Assembly: GCA_963759295.1 (NCBI GenBank)
Contig: CAVWYT010000010.1
Coordinates: 806,001-870,000, forward strand
Source of the DNA: WHSW01 sp963759295
GTDB taxonomy: Bacteria; Actinomycetota; Thermoleophilia; Solirubrobacterales; 70-9
Length of the DNA: 64,000 bases
Direction: 5' to 3'
Both the position numbers and the translations under genes were made by a program. Positions within the stretch are counted from its first letter, which is position 1, and each line of letters starts with the position of its first letter. Of this stretch, positions 8,439-19,508 are shown piece by piece. The notes below the pieces were generated by a model. It was not told the DNA's origin. It saw nothing but the letters and a program-made list of their open reading frames with translations, and searched no databases.

Positions 8439-9657
8439 GTGAGGAGGAGAAGCGGCTCGTTGGCCTCGCTGCAGGGAGGGCAACCGGAAGCGGGTGATCG
8501 ACGCGTTGCGCGAGCGCGGCGTCGCAAGCCGCGCCGAGCTGGCGCGGATCACCGGCCTGTCGCGCTCGACGGTCTCGACGATCGTCGCCGACCTGCTCGA
8601 CAGCGGTCTGGCGGGCGAGCGCGAGGGACAGCCCGGCGGCCGAGGCGCACGCCGGGCGCCCGCCGGTGATGGTGTCGCTCAACCGCTCCGCCGGCCTCGC
8701 GCTCGGGATCGACTTCGGCCACCGCCACCTGCGCGTCGCGGTCTCCGACCTCTCGCACTCGGTGCTCGCCGAGGCGTGGCGCGAGCTGGACGTCGACCAC
8801 TCCGCCGACGAGGGCCTCGACGACCGCCGCCGAGTTCGTCGACCAGCGTGCTCGACGGAGGCCGGCGCCGACCGCGCACCAGCGTGATCGGCGTCGGCAT
8901 GGGCCTGCCGGCGCCGATCGACCGAACGACCGGCTCGGTGCAGGACTCCTCGATCCTCCCCGGCTGGGTCGGCGTCGACGCCGCCGGCGAGGCGAGCGCC
9001 CGGCTCGGGCTCCCGGTCGAGGTCGAGAACGACGCCAACCTCGGCGCGCTCGCGGAGCTCGCCTGGGGCGCCGCCAGGGGCCGCTCGGAGGTCGTCTACA
9101 TCAAGGTCTCGTCCGGCATCGGCGCCGGGCTGATCTCCGGCGGCCGGCTCCAGCACGGCGTCGGCGGGCACCGCGGGCGAGATCGGCCACATGCGTGCTC
9201 GCCGAGAGCGGGCCCGGTCTGCCGCTGCGGCAACCGCGGCTGCCTCGAGACGCTCGCCTCCTCCCGCGCGATCGCCGAGCTGCTCAGCGCCAGCCGCCGC
9301 GAGCCGGTCTCGACCGCGCCAGCTGCTCGAGCTCTCCGCCGGCGGGCGACGCGGCCGCCCAGCGGCTGATCGGCGACGCGGGGCGGGCGATCGGCGTCGC
9401 CGTCGCCAACCTCTGCAACATCCTCAACCCGCGAGTGCGTGATCGTCGGCGGCGATCTGAGCGCCGCCGGGGACGTGCTCCTCGACCCGATCCGCGACGT
9501 CGTCGCGCCGCAACGCGATCCCGAGCGCGGTCGAGCGAGCTCGAGATCGTCGCCGGGGTGCTCGGCGAGCGCGCCGAGCTGCTCGGCGCGCTGGCGCTGG
9601 TGATGCACGAGTCGGACCGCTTCGCCGAGCCGGAGCTGCGTGAGCGAGGCCGCGTGA
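8439..9657 (+). pseudogene. ROK family transcriptional repressor, multiply frameshifted
   Basis: Sugar-responsive repressor with an N-terminal winged helix and C-terminal ROK (kinase-like) domain. The conserved sequence is spread over all three frames: SLASLQ, then RKRVIDALRERGVASRAEL and LSRSTVSTIVADLL (the helix-turn-helix), GRPPVMVSLNRSAGLALGID, GVGMGLPAPIDRTTG, VENDANLGALAELAWGAA, CRCGNRGCLETL (the ROK zinc-binding cysteines), AIGVAVANLCNILNP and VIVGGDLSAAG. At least six single-base shifts are needed to join these. Codon bias and motifs remain intact either side of each shift, so sequencing error or very recent decay are the options. It sits immediately upstream of the sugar ABC genes it presumably controls. 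Confidence 0.75.
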
Positions 9658-9758
9658 GATGCTTGAAACGACAAGATGCGCGACGAAGGCCAGCGCGCGA
9701 GAGAGGAAGGATCAGGAGATGGAACCGGAACGTTCGACACACGAGGAGGATATTTCGG

Positions 9759-10880
9759 ATGAAGGCGATGAAGCGAACGCGGCTCGCTGCTGCTCGCGGT
9801 CGCCGGTTTCGTCGCTGGCGCTCGACGCTCGGCGCGTGCGGCGAGCGACGACGACGACAGCGACAGCGGCAGCTCGGGCGGCAGCGGCACGATCGCCTTC
9901 CTGCTGCCGGAGACGCAGACGGCGCGCTACGAGACCCAGGACAAGCCGCTGTTCGAGCAGAAGGTCGCAGGAGCTCTGCCCGGACTGCGACATCCTCTAC
10001 CAGAACGCCGACCAGGACCCGACCAAGCAGCAGTCGCAGGTCGAGGCCGCGGTCACCGAGGGCGTCGACGTGATCGTCCTCGACCCGGTCGACTCGACCT
10101 CGGCGGCGGGGATGGTCACCCGCGCGCAGCAGGCCGACATCCCGGTGATCAGCTATGACCGGCTGATCCTGAACGCGGATCTCGCCGCCTACGCCGAGTT
10201 CAACAGCCCCGAGGTCGGCAAGCAGCAGGGCGAGGCCCTGGCCAAGGCGCTCGCCGACGACGGCAACCCGAAGGGCCCGATCGTCCAGATCAACGGCGAC
10301 CCGAAGGACAACAACGCGAAGTTGTTCAAGGAGGGCGCGACCTCGGTGTTCGAGGACGAAGGGCATCGACGTCGCCCAGGAGTACGACACGCCCGACTGG
10401 CTGCCGGAGAACGCCCAGAAGGAGATGGACCAGGCGATCACGGCGGTCGGCAAGGACGGCTTCCACGGCGTCCTCGCCGCCAACGACGGCACCGCCGGCG
10501 GCGCGATCGCGGCGCTCAAGGGCGCCGGCATCGACCCGTCGACGATCCCGGTCACCGGCCAGGACGCCGAGCTGGCCGCGATCCAGCGGATCCTCGCCGG
10601 TGAGCAGTACATGACGGTCTACAAGCCGATCAAGCCGCTCGCCGACAACGCCGCGACGCTCGCGGTGGCGGTCGTCAACGGCGAGGACCCGGCGGACTCC
10701 GACGTCATCAACGGCGAGGAGGACAACGGGACCGAGCAGGTGCCGGCGGCGATCACGGACACGATCCCCGTGTTCGAGGACAACGTCAAGGACACCGTCG
10801 TCAAGGACGGCTACTGGACCGCGGAGGAGATCTGCACGAAGCAGTACGCGCAGGACTGCAAGGACGCGGGTATCGAGTAG
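9759..10880 (+). pseudogene. xylF: XylF-type sugar-binding lipoprotein, frameshifted
   Basis: Periplasm-side substrate-binding protein of a xylose-type ABC importer. ATG 9759 follows AGGAGG. After corrections the N-terminus is a lipoprotein signal (LLLAVAGF then LGACG) followed by an Asp/Ser/Gly linker and GTIAFLLPETQTARYE. The mature part carries family blocks ILYQNADQDPTKQQSQ, IPVISYDRLILNADLAAY, VGKQQGEAL and FHGVLAANDGTAGGAI, ending in AQDCKDAGIE. Breaks lie near 9795, 9967 (one extra base in GTCGCAGGAG) and 10361 (one extra base in GACGAAGGGC). The middle and C-terminal parts are long clean frames. Substrate xylose is inferred from family resemblance. Confidence 0.82.
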
Positions 10881-10918
10881 CGCAATAGGGATAGCCTGAG
10901 GCGCGAGGAGAGGCAGCG

Positions 10919-11743
<825 letters not shown>

Positions 11744-11747
<4 letters not shown>

Positions 11748-12964
11748 GCACGCCCGACACCACGATCGGCACGGCGCCGGCCGAAGCGGCGAACGAGCTT
11801 CTCGCTCCGGCGGGCGTTCGCGCGCCCTCGCCCGCGGCGACCTCGCCTCGGTCCGGGTGCTGCTCGGGATCGCGGTCATCTGGACGATCTTCCAGCTCGC
11901 CAACGACCGCTTCCTGAGCGCCGTCAACCTCTCCAACCTGACCCTGCAGATCGCCGCCGTCGCGACGATCTCGATCGGCGTCGTGCTCGTCCTGCTGCTC
12001 GGCGAGATCGACCTCTCGGTCGGCGCGGTCAGCGGCCTCGCCGCCGGCGTGATGGCGGTGCTCAGCGTCCAGCACGGCTGGCCGCCGATCCTCGGCATCG
12101 CCGCCGGGCTCGGCGGTCGGGCTCGCGATCGGGGTCGTTCAACGGCTTCATCGTCACAACCGTTCGGCGTCCCCTCCTTCGTCGTCACCCTCGCCGGCCT
12201 GCTCGGCTGGCAGGGGGCCTTGCTCTGGGTGCTCGGCGACACCGGCTCGGTCAACCTGCCGCCGAGCATCATCACCGACCTGACGAGCACGTTCTTCGAC
12301 CCGGTCGTCGGCTGGATCCTCGGGAATCGCCGCGATCGCCGCCTACGCCGCCAGCCGCTTGCTGGCCCGCCGCCGGCGCGAGGCGGCGGGGCTCGAGGTC
12401 GCGCCGATGTCGGGGCTCGTGCTCCAGCTCGTGCTCGTCGCGGCCGCGGTGATCGCCGCGGTCGCGATCCTCAACGCCGACCGCGGCGTTCCGCTCGCGG
12501 CGGTGATCGTCGTCGTGCTGATGATCGTGTTCACGTTCATCACCGAGCGCACCCGCTACGGCCGCCACATCTTCGCCGTCGGCGGCAACGAGGAGGCGGC
12601 GCGGCGCGCCGGAATCAACGTCAACAGGATCAAGCTCAGCGTCTTCACCCTCGCCTCGATGCTCGCCGCCGCAGGCGGCATCCTCGCCGCGTCGCGGCTG
12701 CTCGCGGTCAACCAGCAGTCGGGCTCCGGCGACGTGCTGCTGCTCGCGATCGCCGGCCCGGTGATCGCCGGCACCAGCCTCTTCGGCGGCCGCGGCTACA
12801 TCTGGTCGGCGCTGCTCGGCGCGGTGGTGATCGGCTCGATCTCCAACGGCATGGACCTGCTGGCGCTCGACTCCGACGTCAAGTTCATGATCACCGGGGC
12901 GGTCCTGCTCGGGGCGGTGACGATCGACGCCGTCACCCGGCGCCGCCGCGAAGCGACCCGCTGA
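11744..12964 (+). pseudogene. xylH: sugar ABC transporter permease (XylH-like), frameshifted
   Basis: Membrane permease of the same importer, about 405 residues when frames are joined. ATG 11744 overlaps the ATPase stop. Recognisable blocks are NLSNLTLQIAAVATISIGVV, LLLGEIDLSVGAVSGLAAGV (the EIDLSVG motif of this permease family), FVVTLAGLLGWQGALLWV, ERTRYGRHIFAVGGNEEAA and GTSLFGGRGYIWSALLGAVV. Shifts are needed near 11820, 12112, 12160 and 12328; the last 600 bases are clean. Hydrophobic helices are preserved in every segment. Confidence 0.83.
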
Positions 12965-12987
12965 ACCCCGTCGGCGCGCCCGCCAAC

Positions 12988-13848
12988 GTCCGATTCGCGG
13001 TCGGGATCCCCAACGTCCACGAGTACGGGGATCCGAGGCTGTTGCTCGAGCTCGGGCGCGCCGCGCGAGGCGGCGGGTTGGGACGGCTTCTTCGTCTGGG
13101 ACCACGTCGCCTACCGCGAGCCGGAGGCGCCGGTCGCCGACCCGTGGGTGGCGATCAGCGCCGTCGCCGCGACCACCGAGCGGATGGCGCTGGGGGTGAT
13201 GGTGTGCGCGCTGGCGCGGCGGCGGCCCTGGAAGGTCGCCCGCGAGGCGGCGTCGCTCGATCTGCTCTCGGGCGGGCGGCTGCGGTTCGGCGCCGGCCTC
13301 GGCTCCGCCCCGGAGGAGGAGTTCGCGGCCTTCGGTGAGGATCCCGATCCGCGGGTGCGCGCCGAGCGCCTCGACGAGGGGCTCGAGATCCTCGACCGGC
13401 TGTGGAGCGGCAAGCCGTTCGAGCACCACGGCGAGCACTACGCGGTGCGCGAGACCCGCTTCCTGCCGACGCCCGTGCAGCGCCCGCGGATCCCGGTCTG
13501 GATCGCCGGGCGATGGCCCGCGCGTCCGCCCTTTCGCCGCGCGGCGCGCTGGGACGGCGTCTTTCCCACCCATCGTGACGTCGGCCACGCCGAGACGATG
13601 ACCCCGGGCCAGCTTCGCGAGATCGTCGACTACACGCGCTCGCACCGGGAGGGTGAGCGGCCCTTCGACGTCGTGATCGAGGGACAGACGGCGGGTGCCG
13701 ACCCGGCGGGCGATCTCGAGCGGGTCGAGCGCCTACGCCGAGGCCGGGCTCTCCTGGTGGGTGGAGAAGCTGGGCTGGTTCCGCGGCTCGGTCGACACGA
13801 CCCGCGCAGCGGATCGCCGCCGGCCCGCCGCGCGCCGTGAAAAGCTAG
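12988..13848 (+). pseudogene. LLM-class (luciferase-like, F420/FMN) oxidoreductase, frameshifted
   Basis: TIM-barrel oxidoreductase of the bacterial-luciferase-like family. The frames give RFAVGIPNVHEYGDPRLLLE, DGFFVWDHVAYREPEAPVAD, MALGVMVCALARRRPWKVAR, EAASLDLLSGGRLRFGAGLG, RAERLDEGLEILDRLWSG and VQRPRIPVWIAGRWP, the standard order for this family. The end AYAEAGLSWWVEKLGW lies in another frame, reached by a shift near 13735, and a further shift near 13812 leads to the stop at 13846. No start codon is in frame: the expected initiator at 12988 reads GTC. It follows the permease closely and may oxidise a sugar-derived or unrelated substrate. Confidence 0.75.
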
Positions 13849-13856
13849 CCGGGACG

Positions 13857-14886
13857 ATGGAGCTGCGCGCGGCGCTGATCGGCTTCGGGCTGGCGGGCTC
13901 GGTGTTTCACGCGCCGCTGATCGCGGCCACCCCGGGCCTCAGCCTGGCGACGGTGGTGACCGCCAACCGCTCCCGCGCCGAGGCCGCGCGGACGGCGTAT
14001 CCGGGGGTCCGGATCGAGAGCCGTGCAGACGCCGTGTTCGAACGTTCGGCCGAGCACGAGGTGGTCGTGATCGCGAGCCCGAACGACTCGCACGTCGAGC
14101 TCGCGACGCGCGCGATCGACGCCGGGCTGGCGGTCGTCGTCGACAAGCCCCTGGCGCCGAGCAGCGAGAGCGCGGCCGCCGCTGATCGAGCGCGCCGAGC
14201 GGGCCGGCGTCGCGCTGACCGTGTTCCTCAACCGCCGCTGGGATTCCGACCAGCTCACCCTGCGGAGGCTGATCGAGGAGGGTGCGCTCGGCGAGGTGCT
14301 GCGGTTCGAGTCGCGGTTCGAGCGCTGGCGACCTCGGGGTCGCTCCGGGGCCTGGCGCGAAACGGCGCCTCCATCGGAGGGCGGCGGGCTGCTGCTCGAC
14401 CTCGGGACCCACCTCGTCGATCAGGCCCTGGCGCTGTTCGGGCCGGTGCGCGCCGTCTACGGCGAGGCAGACAGTCGCCGCGGAGGCGCGGCCGAGGACG
14501 ATGCGTTCGTCGCGCTCGAGCACGAGTCCGGGGTGCGCAGCCATCTCTGGGTTTCGGAGCTCGCCGCCGCGCCCGCGCCCCGGCTGCGAGTGCTCGGTAG
14601 CCGCGCCGCGTACGTGATCGACGGCCTCGACGGACAGGAGGACGCCCTGCGGGCGGGCCGCCGGCCGTCGGGGCCCGATCCCTGGGGCGTCGAGCCCGAA
14701 CAACGCTGGGGGCGGCTGGTCCGCGGCGAGGAGGTCGAGCGGGTCCCCTCCGAGCCGGGCGAGTGGCCGCGGTTCTACGAACGGCTGGCCGCGGCGCTGA
14801 CCGGCGCCGGCGCGCTCCCGGTCGACCCCCGCGACGCGCTGGCCGGCCTCGAGATCCTCGAGCGCGCTCGGCACGGACCGAGCTGA
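13857..14886 (+). pseudogene. Gfo/Idh/MocA family dehydrogenase, one frameshift
   Basis: NAD(P)-dependent sugar or inositol-type dehydrogenase. The Rossmann N-terminus reads MELRAALIGFGLAGSVFHAP, followed by EVVVIASPNDSHVELATRAI and the EKP-like catalytic motif VVDKPLAP. After a single extra base near 14178 the frame continues RAGVALTVFLNRRWDSDQLT, LLLDLGTHLVDQALALFG and the remaining C-terminal domain to 14886. FLNRRWDSD and LGTHLVDQAL are hallmarks of the YdgJ-like subgroup. It is the last gene of the sugar locus and the right-hand limit of the first frameshift cluster. Confidence 0.85.
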
Positions 14887-14937
14887 GCAGGCCGGCCGAC
14901 GGCACGACGAGACCCTGGCGCCCGTTCGGGTCGCCGG

Positions 14938-14966
14938 TTGGAGAGCCTGCTCACCTGTACTAGATT
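14938..14966 (+). promoter_or_regulatory. promoter of a probably leaderless transcript
   Basis: TTGGAG (14938-14943), a 17-base spacer and TAGATT (14961-14966) form a housekeeping-type promoter. The next gene's GTG start lies only 8 bases after the -10, so transcription should begin at or next to the start codon, as is common in actinobacteria. Confidence 0.5.
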
Positions 14967-14974
14967 CGCCGCCC

Positions 14975-15874
14975 GTGGCCGACCGCAAGGACATCGAATT
15001 CACCTACTCGTTGATCGACCGCATCTTCCGGCTCAGCCTCGGCGAGATGGCCGACTTCAGCGGCGCCAAGTACGACGGCGACTTCTCGCTCACCCTCGAG
15101 CAGGCGCAGGCGCGAAAGCACCAGTACGTCGCCGAGCGGATCGGGATCGACCGCGGCCGGCGGGTGCTCGACCTCGGCTGCGGCTGGGGTCCGTTGCTGA
15201 ACTTCATCCGCAAGCGCGAGGCCGTCGGCGTCGGGGTGACGCTGTCGTCGGCACAGGCGGCGGCATGTCGGCGAAACGGACTCGACGCGCGGATCGAGGA
15301 TGCGCGCCAGGTCACCGCGCGGAGCTTCGGCGACTACGACGCGATCGCCAGCCTCGGGGCGTTCGAGCACTTCTGCTCGCCGGAGGAGTACCGCGCCGGT
15401 AGGCAGGCGGAGATCTATCGCTCGCTGTTCGAGAACATCGCCGGGATGCTGCCCGACGGCGGGCGGTTGTACCTCCAGACGATGGTCTTCGGACGCAAGA
15501 TGATCGACCCCGACCAGGTCGACATCGAGGCGCCCAGGGATTCGGACTCCTGGTACCTGGCGCTGATGCAGCACCAGTTCCCGGGCTCCTTCCTGCCGTT
15601 CGGCTCGGAGCAGATCGTCGCCTGCGCAGAGCCCGCCTTCCGCCTCGTCGAGAGCTCGAGCGGCCGCCTCGACTACATCGAGACGATCAGGCAATGGCGG
15701 GCGCGGTTCGCGCAGCCGAGCCTGCGGAAGAAGCTGATCAAGGCACGGCTCATCCCGCGCTATCTGGCCAGCTCGGACTTCCGGCTCGCGTTCGCCTCCG
15801 GAGTGAGCGCGAACAGCGTCTGCTTCGAGCGCGAGCTGCTCGACCACTTCCGGCTCGTGTTCGAGAAGGCGTGA
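14975..15874 (+). CDS. SAM-dependent methyltransferase, cyclopropane-fatty-acid-synthase-like
   Basis: Class I methyltransferase of 299 residues starting at GTG 14975. The SAM-binding motif I is GRRVLDLGCGWGPLLNFI, followed by GVTLSSAQAAACRRN (the CFA-type 'GxTLSxxQ' motif) and DYDAIASLGAFEHF. The long C-terminal part fits the CFA/mycolic acid synthase family (LYLQTMVFG, QHQFPGSFLPFGSEQIV). The family methylates or cyclopropanates lipid acyl chains at the membrane surface; this member is shorter than classic CFA synthase (about 380), so the exact lipid substrate is unknown. It is monocistronic and convergent with a lysozyme gene three bases downstream. Confidence 0.85.
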   Translation: MADRKDIEFTYSLIDRIFRLSLGEMADFSGAKYDGDFSLTLEQAQARKHQYVAERIGIDRGRRVLDLGCGWGPLLNFIRKREAVGVGVTLSSAQAAACRRNGLDARIEDARQVTARSFGDYDAIASLGAFEHFCSPEEYRAGRQAEIYRSLFENIAGMLPDGGRLYLQTMVFGRKMIDPDQVDIEAPRDSDSWYLALMQHQFPGSFLPFGSEQIVACAEPAFRLVESSSGRLDYIETIRQWRARFAQPSLRKKLIKARLIPRYLASSDFRLAFASGVSANSVCFERELLDHFRLVFEKA

Positions 15875-15877
15875 CGC

Positions 15878-16624
15878 TCAGCCGACGCTGAGCGCGTCGA
15901 AGCCGCCGCGGAGGCGGTCGCGGTCGACGCGGCCCGCGACCCCGTCGACGCTGCCGTCGCTGGAGTACTGCCACACGCTCCAGCTCTCGCCGGCCCAGTC
16001 GGTCGCCGGCACCAGCGGCGCGCTGACATGCCACTGCGCGACCCAGAGCGGATGGCCGGCCAGTGCGAACTCGGTCGTGTCGCCGGTCGCGGCCCAGCTC
16101 GAATGGTTCGTGTAGATGATCGGTCGCCCGCCGAGCGCTCGCTCGACCCGGGTCAGCCAGACCCGGATCCAGCGGCGAAGCTGCGCCGGGCGCAGGCCGG
16201 CGAACGGCGTCTCGACGTCGAGCGCCGGCAGCAGGTCACCGTTGGTCAGCTTCCCCACCGAGGCGATGAACACGCGCGCCTCCGCCCGGGCGTCGTCCGT
16301 GATCCCCTGACGACCGACGCCCCCGACGAAGGCGCGGTGGTACGGGCCGACCCGGATACCGGCGTCGCGCGCCGCGGCGTAGTTGGCGTCGTAGCGGCCG
16401 TCGCGCCCGCAGCGCGCCGGCTTCACCGCGCAGTCGTGGCCGGAACCGCGGCTCGCCTGCACGAACGCGAACCGGATCCCGTCGGCGGCGACCCGCTCCC
16501 AGTCGATCTCGCCGTTGAATCGCGACACATCGATCCCCGGCTTCACCGCGGCCGGCGCCGCCACCGGCGCGAGCGCCGCGAGGACCAGGGACGCGGTCAC
16601 CACGCCGATCGTCGCCCTGAGCAT
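15878..16624 (-). CDS. secreted GH25 lysozyme (N-acetylmuramidase)
   Basis: Exported muramidase of 248 residues that cleaves the glycan strands of peptidoglycan. A signal peptide (MLRATIGVVTASLVLAALAP then AAPAA) precedes the GH25 barrel. Family motifs are GIDVSRFNGEIDWERVAADG at the first strand, FAFVQASRGS, VGPYHRAF, the catalytic DxE in LLPALDVET, IIYTNHSSW and LWVAQWHV, then WSVWQYSSDGSVDG VAGRVD. The domain ends with the protein, with no binding module. Likely a cell-wall remodelling or antagonistic enzyme. Confidence 0.9.
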   Translation of the reverse strand: MLRATIGVVTASLVLAALAPVAAPAAVKPGIDVSRFNGEIDWERVAADGIRFAFVQASRGSGHDCAVKPARCGRDGRYDANYAAARDAGIRVGPYHRAFVGGVGRQGITDDARAEARVFIASVGKLTNGDLLPALDVETPFAGLRPAQLRRWIRVWLTRVERALGGRPIIYTNHSSWAATGDTTEFALAGHPLWVAQWHVSAPLVPATDWAGESWSVWQYSSDGSVDGVAGRVDRDRLRGGFDALSVG

Positions 16625-16700
16625 CCGCGCATGGTGGCATCGATCGATCGCGAATAGGATTCGACGCCGCCCATCCCGTCAACCGACGAAAGGGGACCCG

Positions 16701-17093
16701 TTGCTCCCACTCGCAGACTTCGGCCTCGGCGAGGCCCTGCTCACCGTGCTCTCGGTGTTCTTCTTCGTGATCTGGATCTGGATCCTGATCACGATCCTCA
16801 CCGACCTGTTCCGCGATCACGAGATCTCTGGGGCGGCGAAGGCGGCGTGGGTGTTCTTTCTCGTCTTCGTCCCGTTCCTGACCGCGCTCGTGTATTTGGT
16901 CGTGCGCGGCGGTGGGATGCGAGAGCGCGCGATCAAGGCTCAGGCCGACGCGAGGCAGCAGTTCGACACCTACGTTCGTGAGACCGCCGGAAGCAGCCCG
17001 GTCGATGAGCTCCACAAGCTCAACGACCTCAAGGAGCGGGGCGCGATCAGCGAGCAGGAGTACGAGAAGCTGAAGGCGAAGCTGCTCGCTTGA
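16701..17093 (+). CDS. small membrane protein: PLDc_N-type helices plus SHOCT domain
   Basis: Protein of 130 residues from TTG 16701, which has AAAGGGGA at the right distance; earlier in-frame residues do not look coding. Two membrane helices (LLTVLSVFFFVIWIWILITI and AAWVFFLVFVPFLTALVYLV) resemble the phospholipase D N-terminal-type anchor. A charged linker leads to a C-terminal SHOCT domain (ELHKLNDLKERGAISEQEYEKLKAKLL). SHOCT domains are short oligomerisation modules. Function unknown; it neighbours the DUF2207-LemA pair and could act in envelope homeostasis. Confidence 0.8.
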   Translation: MLPLADFGLGEALLTVLSVFFFVIWIWILITILTDLFRDHEISGAAKAAWVFFLVFVPFLTALVYLVVRGGGMRERAIKAQADARQQFDTYVRETAGSSPVDELHKLNDLKERGAISEQEYEKLKAKLLA

Positions 17094-17115
17094 GATCGCC
17101 GTCCGAGCGGCGCGC

Positions 17116-18939
17116 CTACCAGGAGCCGCCGCCGCCTCCGCCCGAGGAGCCGCCGCCTCCGCCGGAGAAGCCGCCGCCGCCTCCGCCCGAGGAGCTCTGG
17201 GGCGCGACCTGGGAGGCGATCTGAGAGCTGAACTGCGAGCCGCTGAACGAGGCCGAGTAGAAGCCCGCGGAGAACGCGTAGGAGCTCCAGCCGTCGCCGG
17301 TGTTCGCCTGCTCGCTGACCGGCGCCGGGATCCGTCCGGATTCGATCATCCGCTCGGCGGTCCCGAAGGCGACGCCGTAGACGAGGATCCGCTTCCAGAG
17401 CTCGAGGGTCGCCGGGGGATCGTCCGAGAGGCGCGGGAAGTCCTCGGTCCAGTGAGCGAATGCCCGCCAGCGGGCCGCGCGCTCCACGTGGGCGGCATCG
17501 AGGCGCTTGAGCCTGTTCGCGGGCACGGCAGCGATCGCGACCGCGATCGCGAGCCCGACCGCGGTCGGCAGGAACCACTGCTCGTTGACGGAGAGGTCGC
17601 AGAGGGCGACGACCGCGGTGAGCGCGATCACCACCCCGATCAGCAGGCGCCGCCAGGGGTTGAGGTCGCGGTCCCAGCCGAGCCGCCCTTCCTCGACGGC
17701 GTTCAGCTTCTCGGTCATCCGCTGCCAGCGCCCGCGCCACAGCTGGGAGTGCTCGGGCAGCTTGTCCTTCATCTCGCTGAGCGCGACCGTGCCGCCATCG
17801 AGCAGCTGATCGAAGAAGGCGAGCACGTGCCTCTCGTAGTCGGTGAGCTCGCCGGCGGGGCGATCGGCACGTTGCTTGAGCGCCAGGTCGAGCTCCTCGT
17901 CCTCGGTTCTCGCCGAGCTCGTCTCGTAGTAGCCGCGGTCGACCAGGTCGAGTAGCGTCGCCAGCACGGTGTCGGCGCTGTCGCCGCCCTCGTGGGCGAG
18001 CCCGTAGGCGAGCGCCGGAGGCGCCTCGTCGGGTGGCTCCGGCAGGTACTCGGGGGTCGACGTCGGCCGCTCACGAGCGAGCCGGATCAAGAGCAGCATG
18101 ACGAGCGCCGAGACCGCCGCGAGGATGCCCATCACCAACGGCCATTGGTTGGCGAACGAGCGCTTGAGGCGATTGAAGAACGAGTTGTAGTCGTCGTCGA
18201 GCGCCTTCTCCGCGGCGAGGATCTTCGGCAGGCCGGCGCCCTCGCCGGCGCGCATCTGCGCGACGCCCTGATCCGCGGTACGGGGAATCGTGACCCGGAT
18301 CTCGACCGCGGTGCCCGCGGAGACGTCGCTCGCCTCGAGCCGGGCGACGCCCGGGTCGCGCGTCGTCGAGCCCTCGACGTCGCGAGGGTGCCCCCAGACG
18401 CGGTAGTCGGGATCGGCGGGGTCGAGGTCGGGGTTCGTGAGGCCGGCACTCAGGCGGTCGAGCTCGAACTCCCATTGGTCGCCCCACACGGTCCAGAAGA
18501 CGTCGATCACGTCGTCGTAGGCGACCGCGCCGTCGACGACGCGGTAGGAGAGCTCGTAGGTGCGCCGGGTGTCCGAGGCCCGGTAGTGCCAGACCACCCG
18601 CACGCCCTCCCGGCCCGGCAGCGAGGTGACGCCGTAGACGCCGGGGCGGTCGTGGCTGCCGAGTGTGGTGTTGCCCACGGGCTCGTAGGCCTGACCGTCC
18701 TGACTCAGCCTCACGTCGGTGATCCGCTCGCCGAAGTTGAGCGGGATGTCGCGGTAGGACCCCTCGAAGCTGCCGTCGTACTCGAAGGTGAGCTCCTCGG
18801 TGACGAGCAGGGCACCGTCGTCGGCCAACCGCAGCTGCACGTCCGCGTCGACGACGTCGGCGCTGCGCGCGAGCGCCGACGAGGCGAGCGCGAGCGGCAC
18901 CGCGAGCCCGCAGAGCCCGATCAGCAGGTGGCGCCTCAT
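17116..18939 (-). CDS. DUF2207 membrane protein with glycine-rich tail
   Basis: Membrane protein of 607 residues. A signal peptide ends at ALARSADV; the extracytoplasmic DUF2207 domain follows (about 28-230, VQLRLADDGALLVTEELTF, SYRDIPLNFGERI). One helix near 255-280 (VMGILAAVSALVMLLLIRLA) and a pair near 430-475 (RLLIGVVIALTAVVALCDL) flank a cytosolic part with a winged-helix-like look. The tail is FSGGGGGSSGGGGGGSW, the usual glycine-rich end of this family, which in some members resembles TPM/LemA-associated proteins. It overlaps the upstream LemA gene by four bases, a conserved pairing. Function unknown. Confidence 0.88.
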   Translation of the reverse strand: MRRHLLIGLCGLAVPLALASSALARSADVVDADVQLRLADDGALLVTEELTFEYDGSFEGSYRDIPLNFGERITDVRLSQDGQAYEPVGNTTLGSHDRPGVYGVTSLPGREGVRVVWHYRASDTRRTYELSYRVVDGAVAYDDVIDVFWTVWGDQWEFELDRLSAGLTNPDLDPADPDYRVWGHPRDVEGSTTRDPGVARLEASDVSAGTAVEIRVTIPRTADQGVAQMRAGEGAGLPKILAAEKALDDDYNSFFNRLKRSFANQWPLVMGILAAVSALVMLLLIRLARERPTSTPEYLPEPPDEAPPALAYGLAHEGGDSADTVLATLLDLVDRGYYETSSARTEDEELDLALKQRADRPAGELTDYERHVLAFFDQLLDGGTVALSEMKDKLPEHSQLWRGRWQRMTEKLNAVEEGRLGWDRDLNPWRRLLIGVVIALTAVVALCDLSVNEQWFLPTAVGLAIAVAIAAVPANRLKRLDAAHVERAARWRAFAHWTEDFPRLSDDPPATLELWKRILVYGVAFGTAERMIESGRIPAPVSEQANTGDGWSSYAFSAGFYSASFSGSQFSSQIASQVAPQSSSGGGGGGFSGGGGGSSGGGGGGSW

Positions 18940-19508
18940 CCGCCCGCTGCCCGGAGGTCGACAGCAGGGGTCGCCTCGGCCGAGGTCGGCGCGTCGAAGA
19001 ACTCGCGGCTCGCGAAGCCAAACAGGCGAGCGACGATCACCGCGGGGAACTGCTGGATCAGCGTGTTGTAGGTCTCGACCGTGTCGTTGTACACGCGACG
19101 GGTGATCTGGATCTGATCCTCGGTGTCGCCGAGCTGCTCGGCGAGCTGCGAGAAGTTCCTCGTCGCCTCGAGCCGTGGGTAGGCCTCGGCGACGGCCATC
19201 AGCCCGCCGACCGCGCTCGTCAGGCGGCCCTCGGCGACGGCACGCTGCGGGGGGCCCTGGGCGGCGATCGCCTCGCCTCGGGCGGCGGCGACGCCCTCGA
19301 AGGTCGCGCGCTCGTGGCTCGCGTAGCCCTTCACCGCCTCGACCAGGGCCGGAATCAGGTCGTGGCGCCGCCGCAGAGCGACGTCGATCTGCGACCAGCT
19401 GTTCTCGCTCGCCTGGCGCCTGGCGACCATCCGGTTATAGGTGATCCAGACGAAGGCGACGACGAGCACGGCGATAACGCCGAGCGCGATCAGTACCCCC
19501 GCGGACAT
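18936..19508 (-). CDS. lemA: LemA family protein
   Basis: Membrane-anchored protein of 190 residues starting at ATG 19508. One N-terminal helix (VLIALGVIAVLVVAFVWITY) is followed by the LemA helical domain: ASENSWSQIDVALRRRHDLI, PALVEAVKGYASHE, LEATRNFSQLAEQLGDTEDQ and RRVYNDTVETYNTLIQQFPA, all diagnostic. LemA proteins are anchored with the bulk outside or inside depending on lineage, and their function is poorly defined. The stop overlaps the DUF2207 start (ATGA), so the two are co-translated and probably form one envelope complex. Confidence 0.92.
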   Translation of the reverse strand: MSAGVLIALGVIAVLVVAFVWITYNRMVARRQASENSWSQIDVALRRRHDLIPALVEAVKGYASHERATFEGVAAARGEAIAAQGPPQRAVAEGRLTSAVGGLMAVAEAYPRLEATRNFSQLAEQLGDTEDQIQITRRVYNDTVETYNTLIQQFPAVIVARLFGFASREFFDAPTSAEATPAVDLRAAGG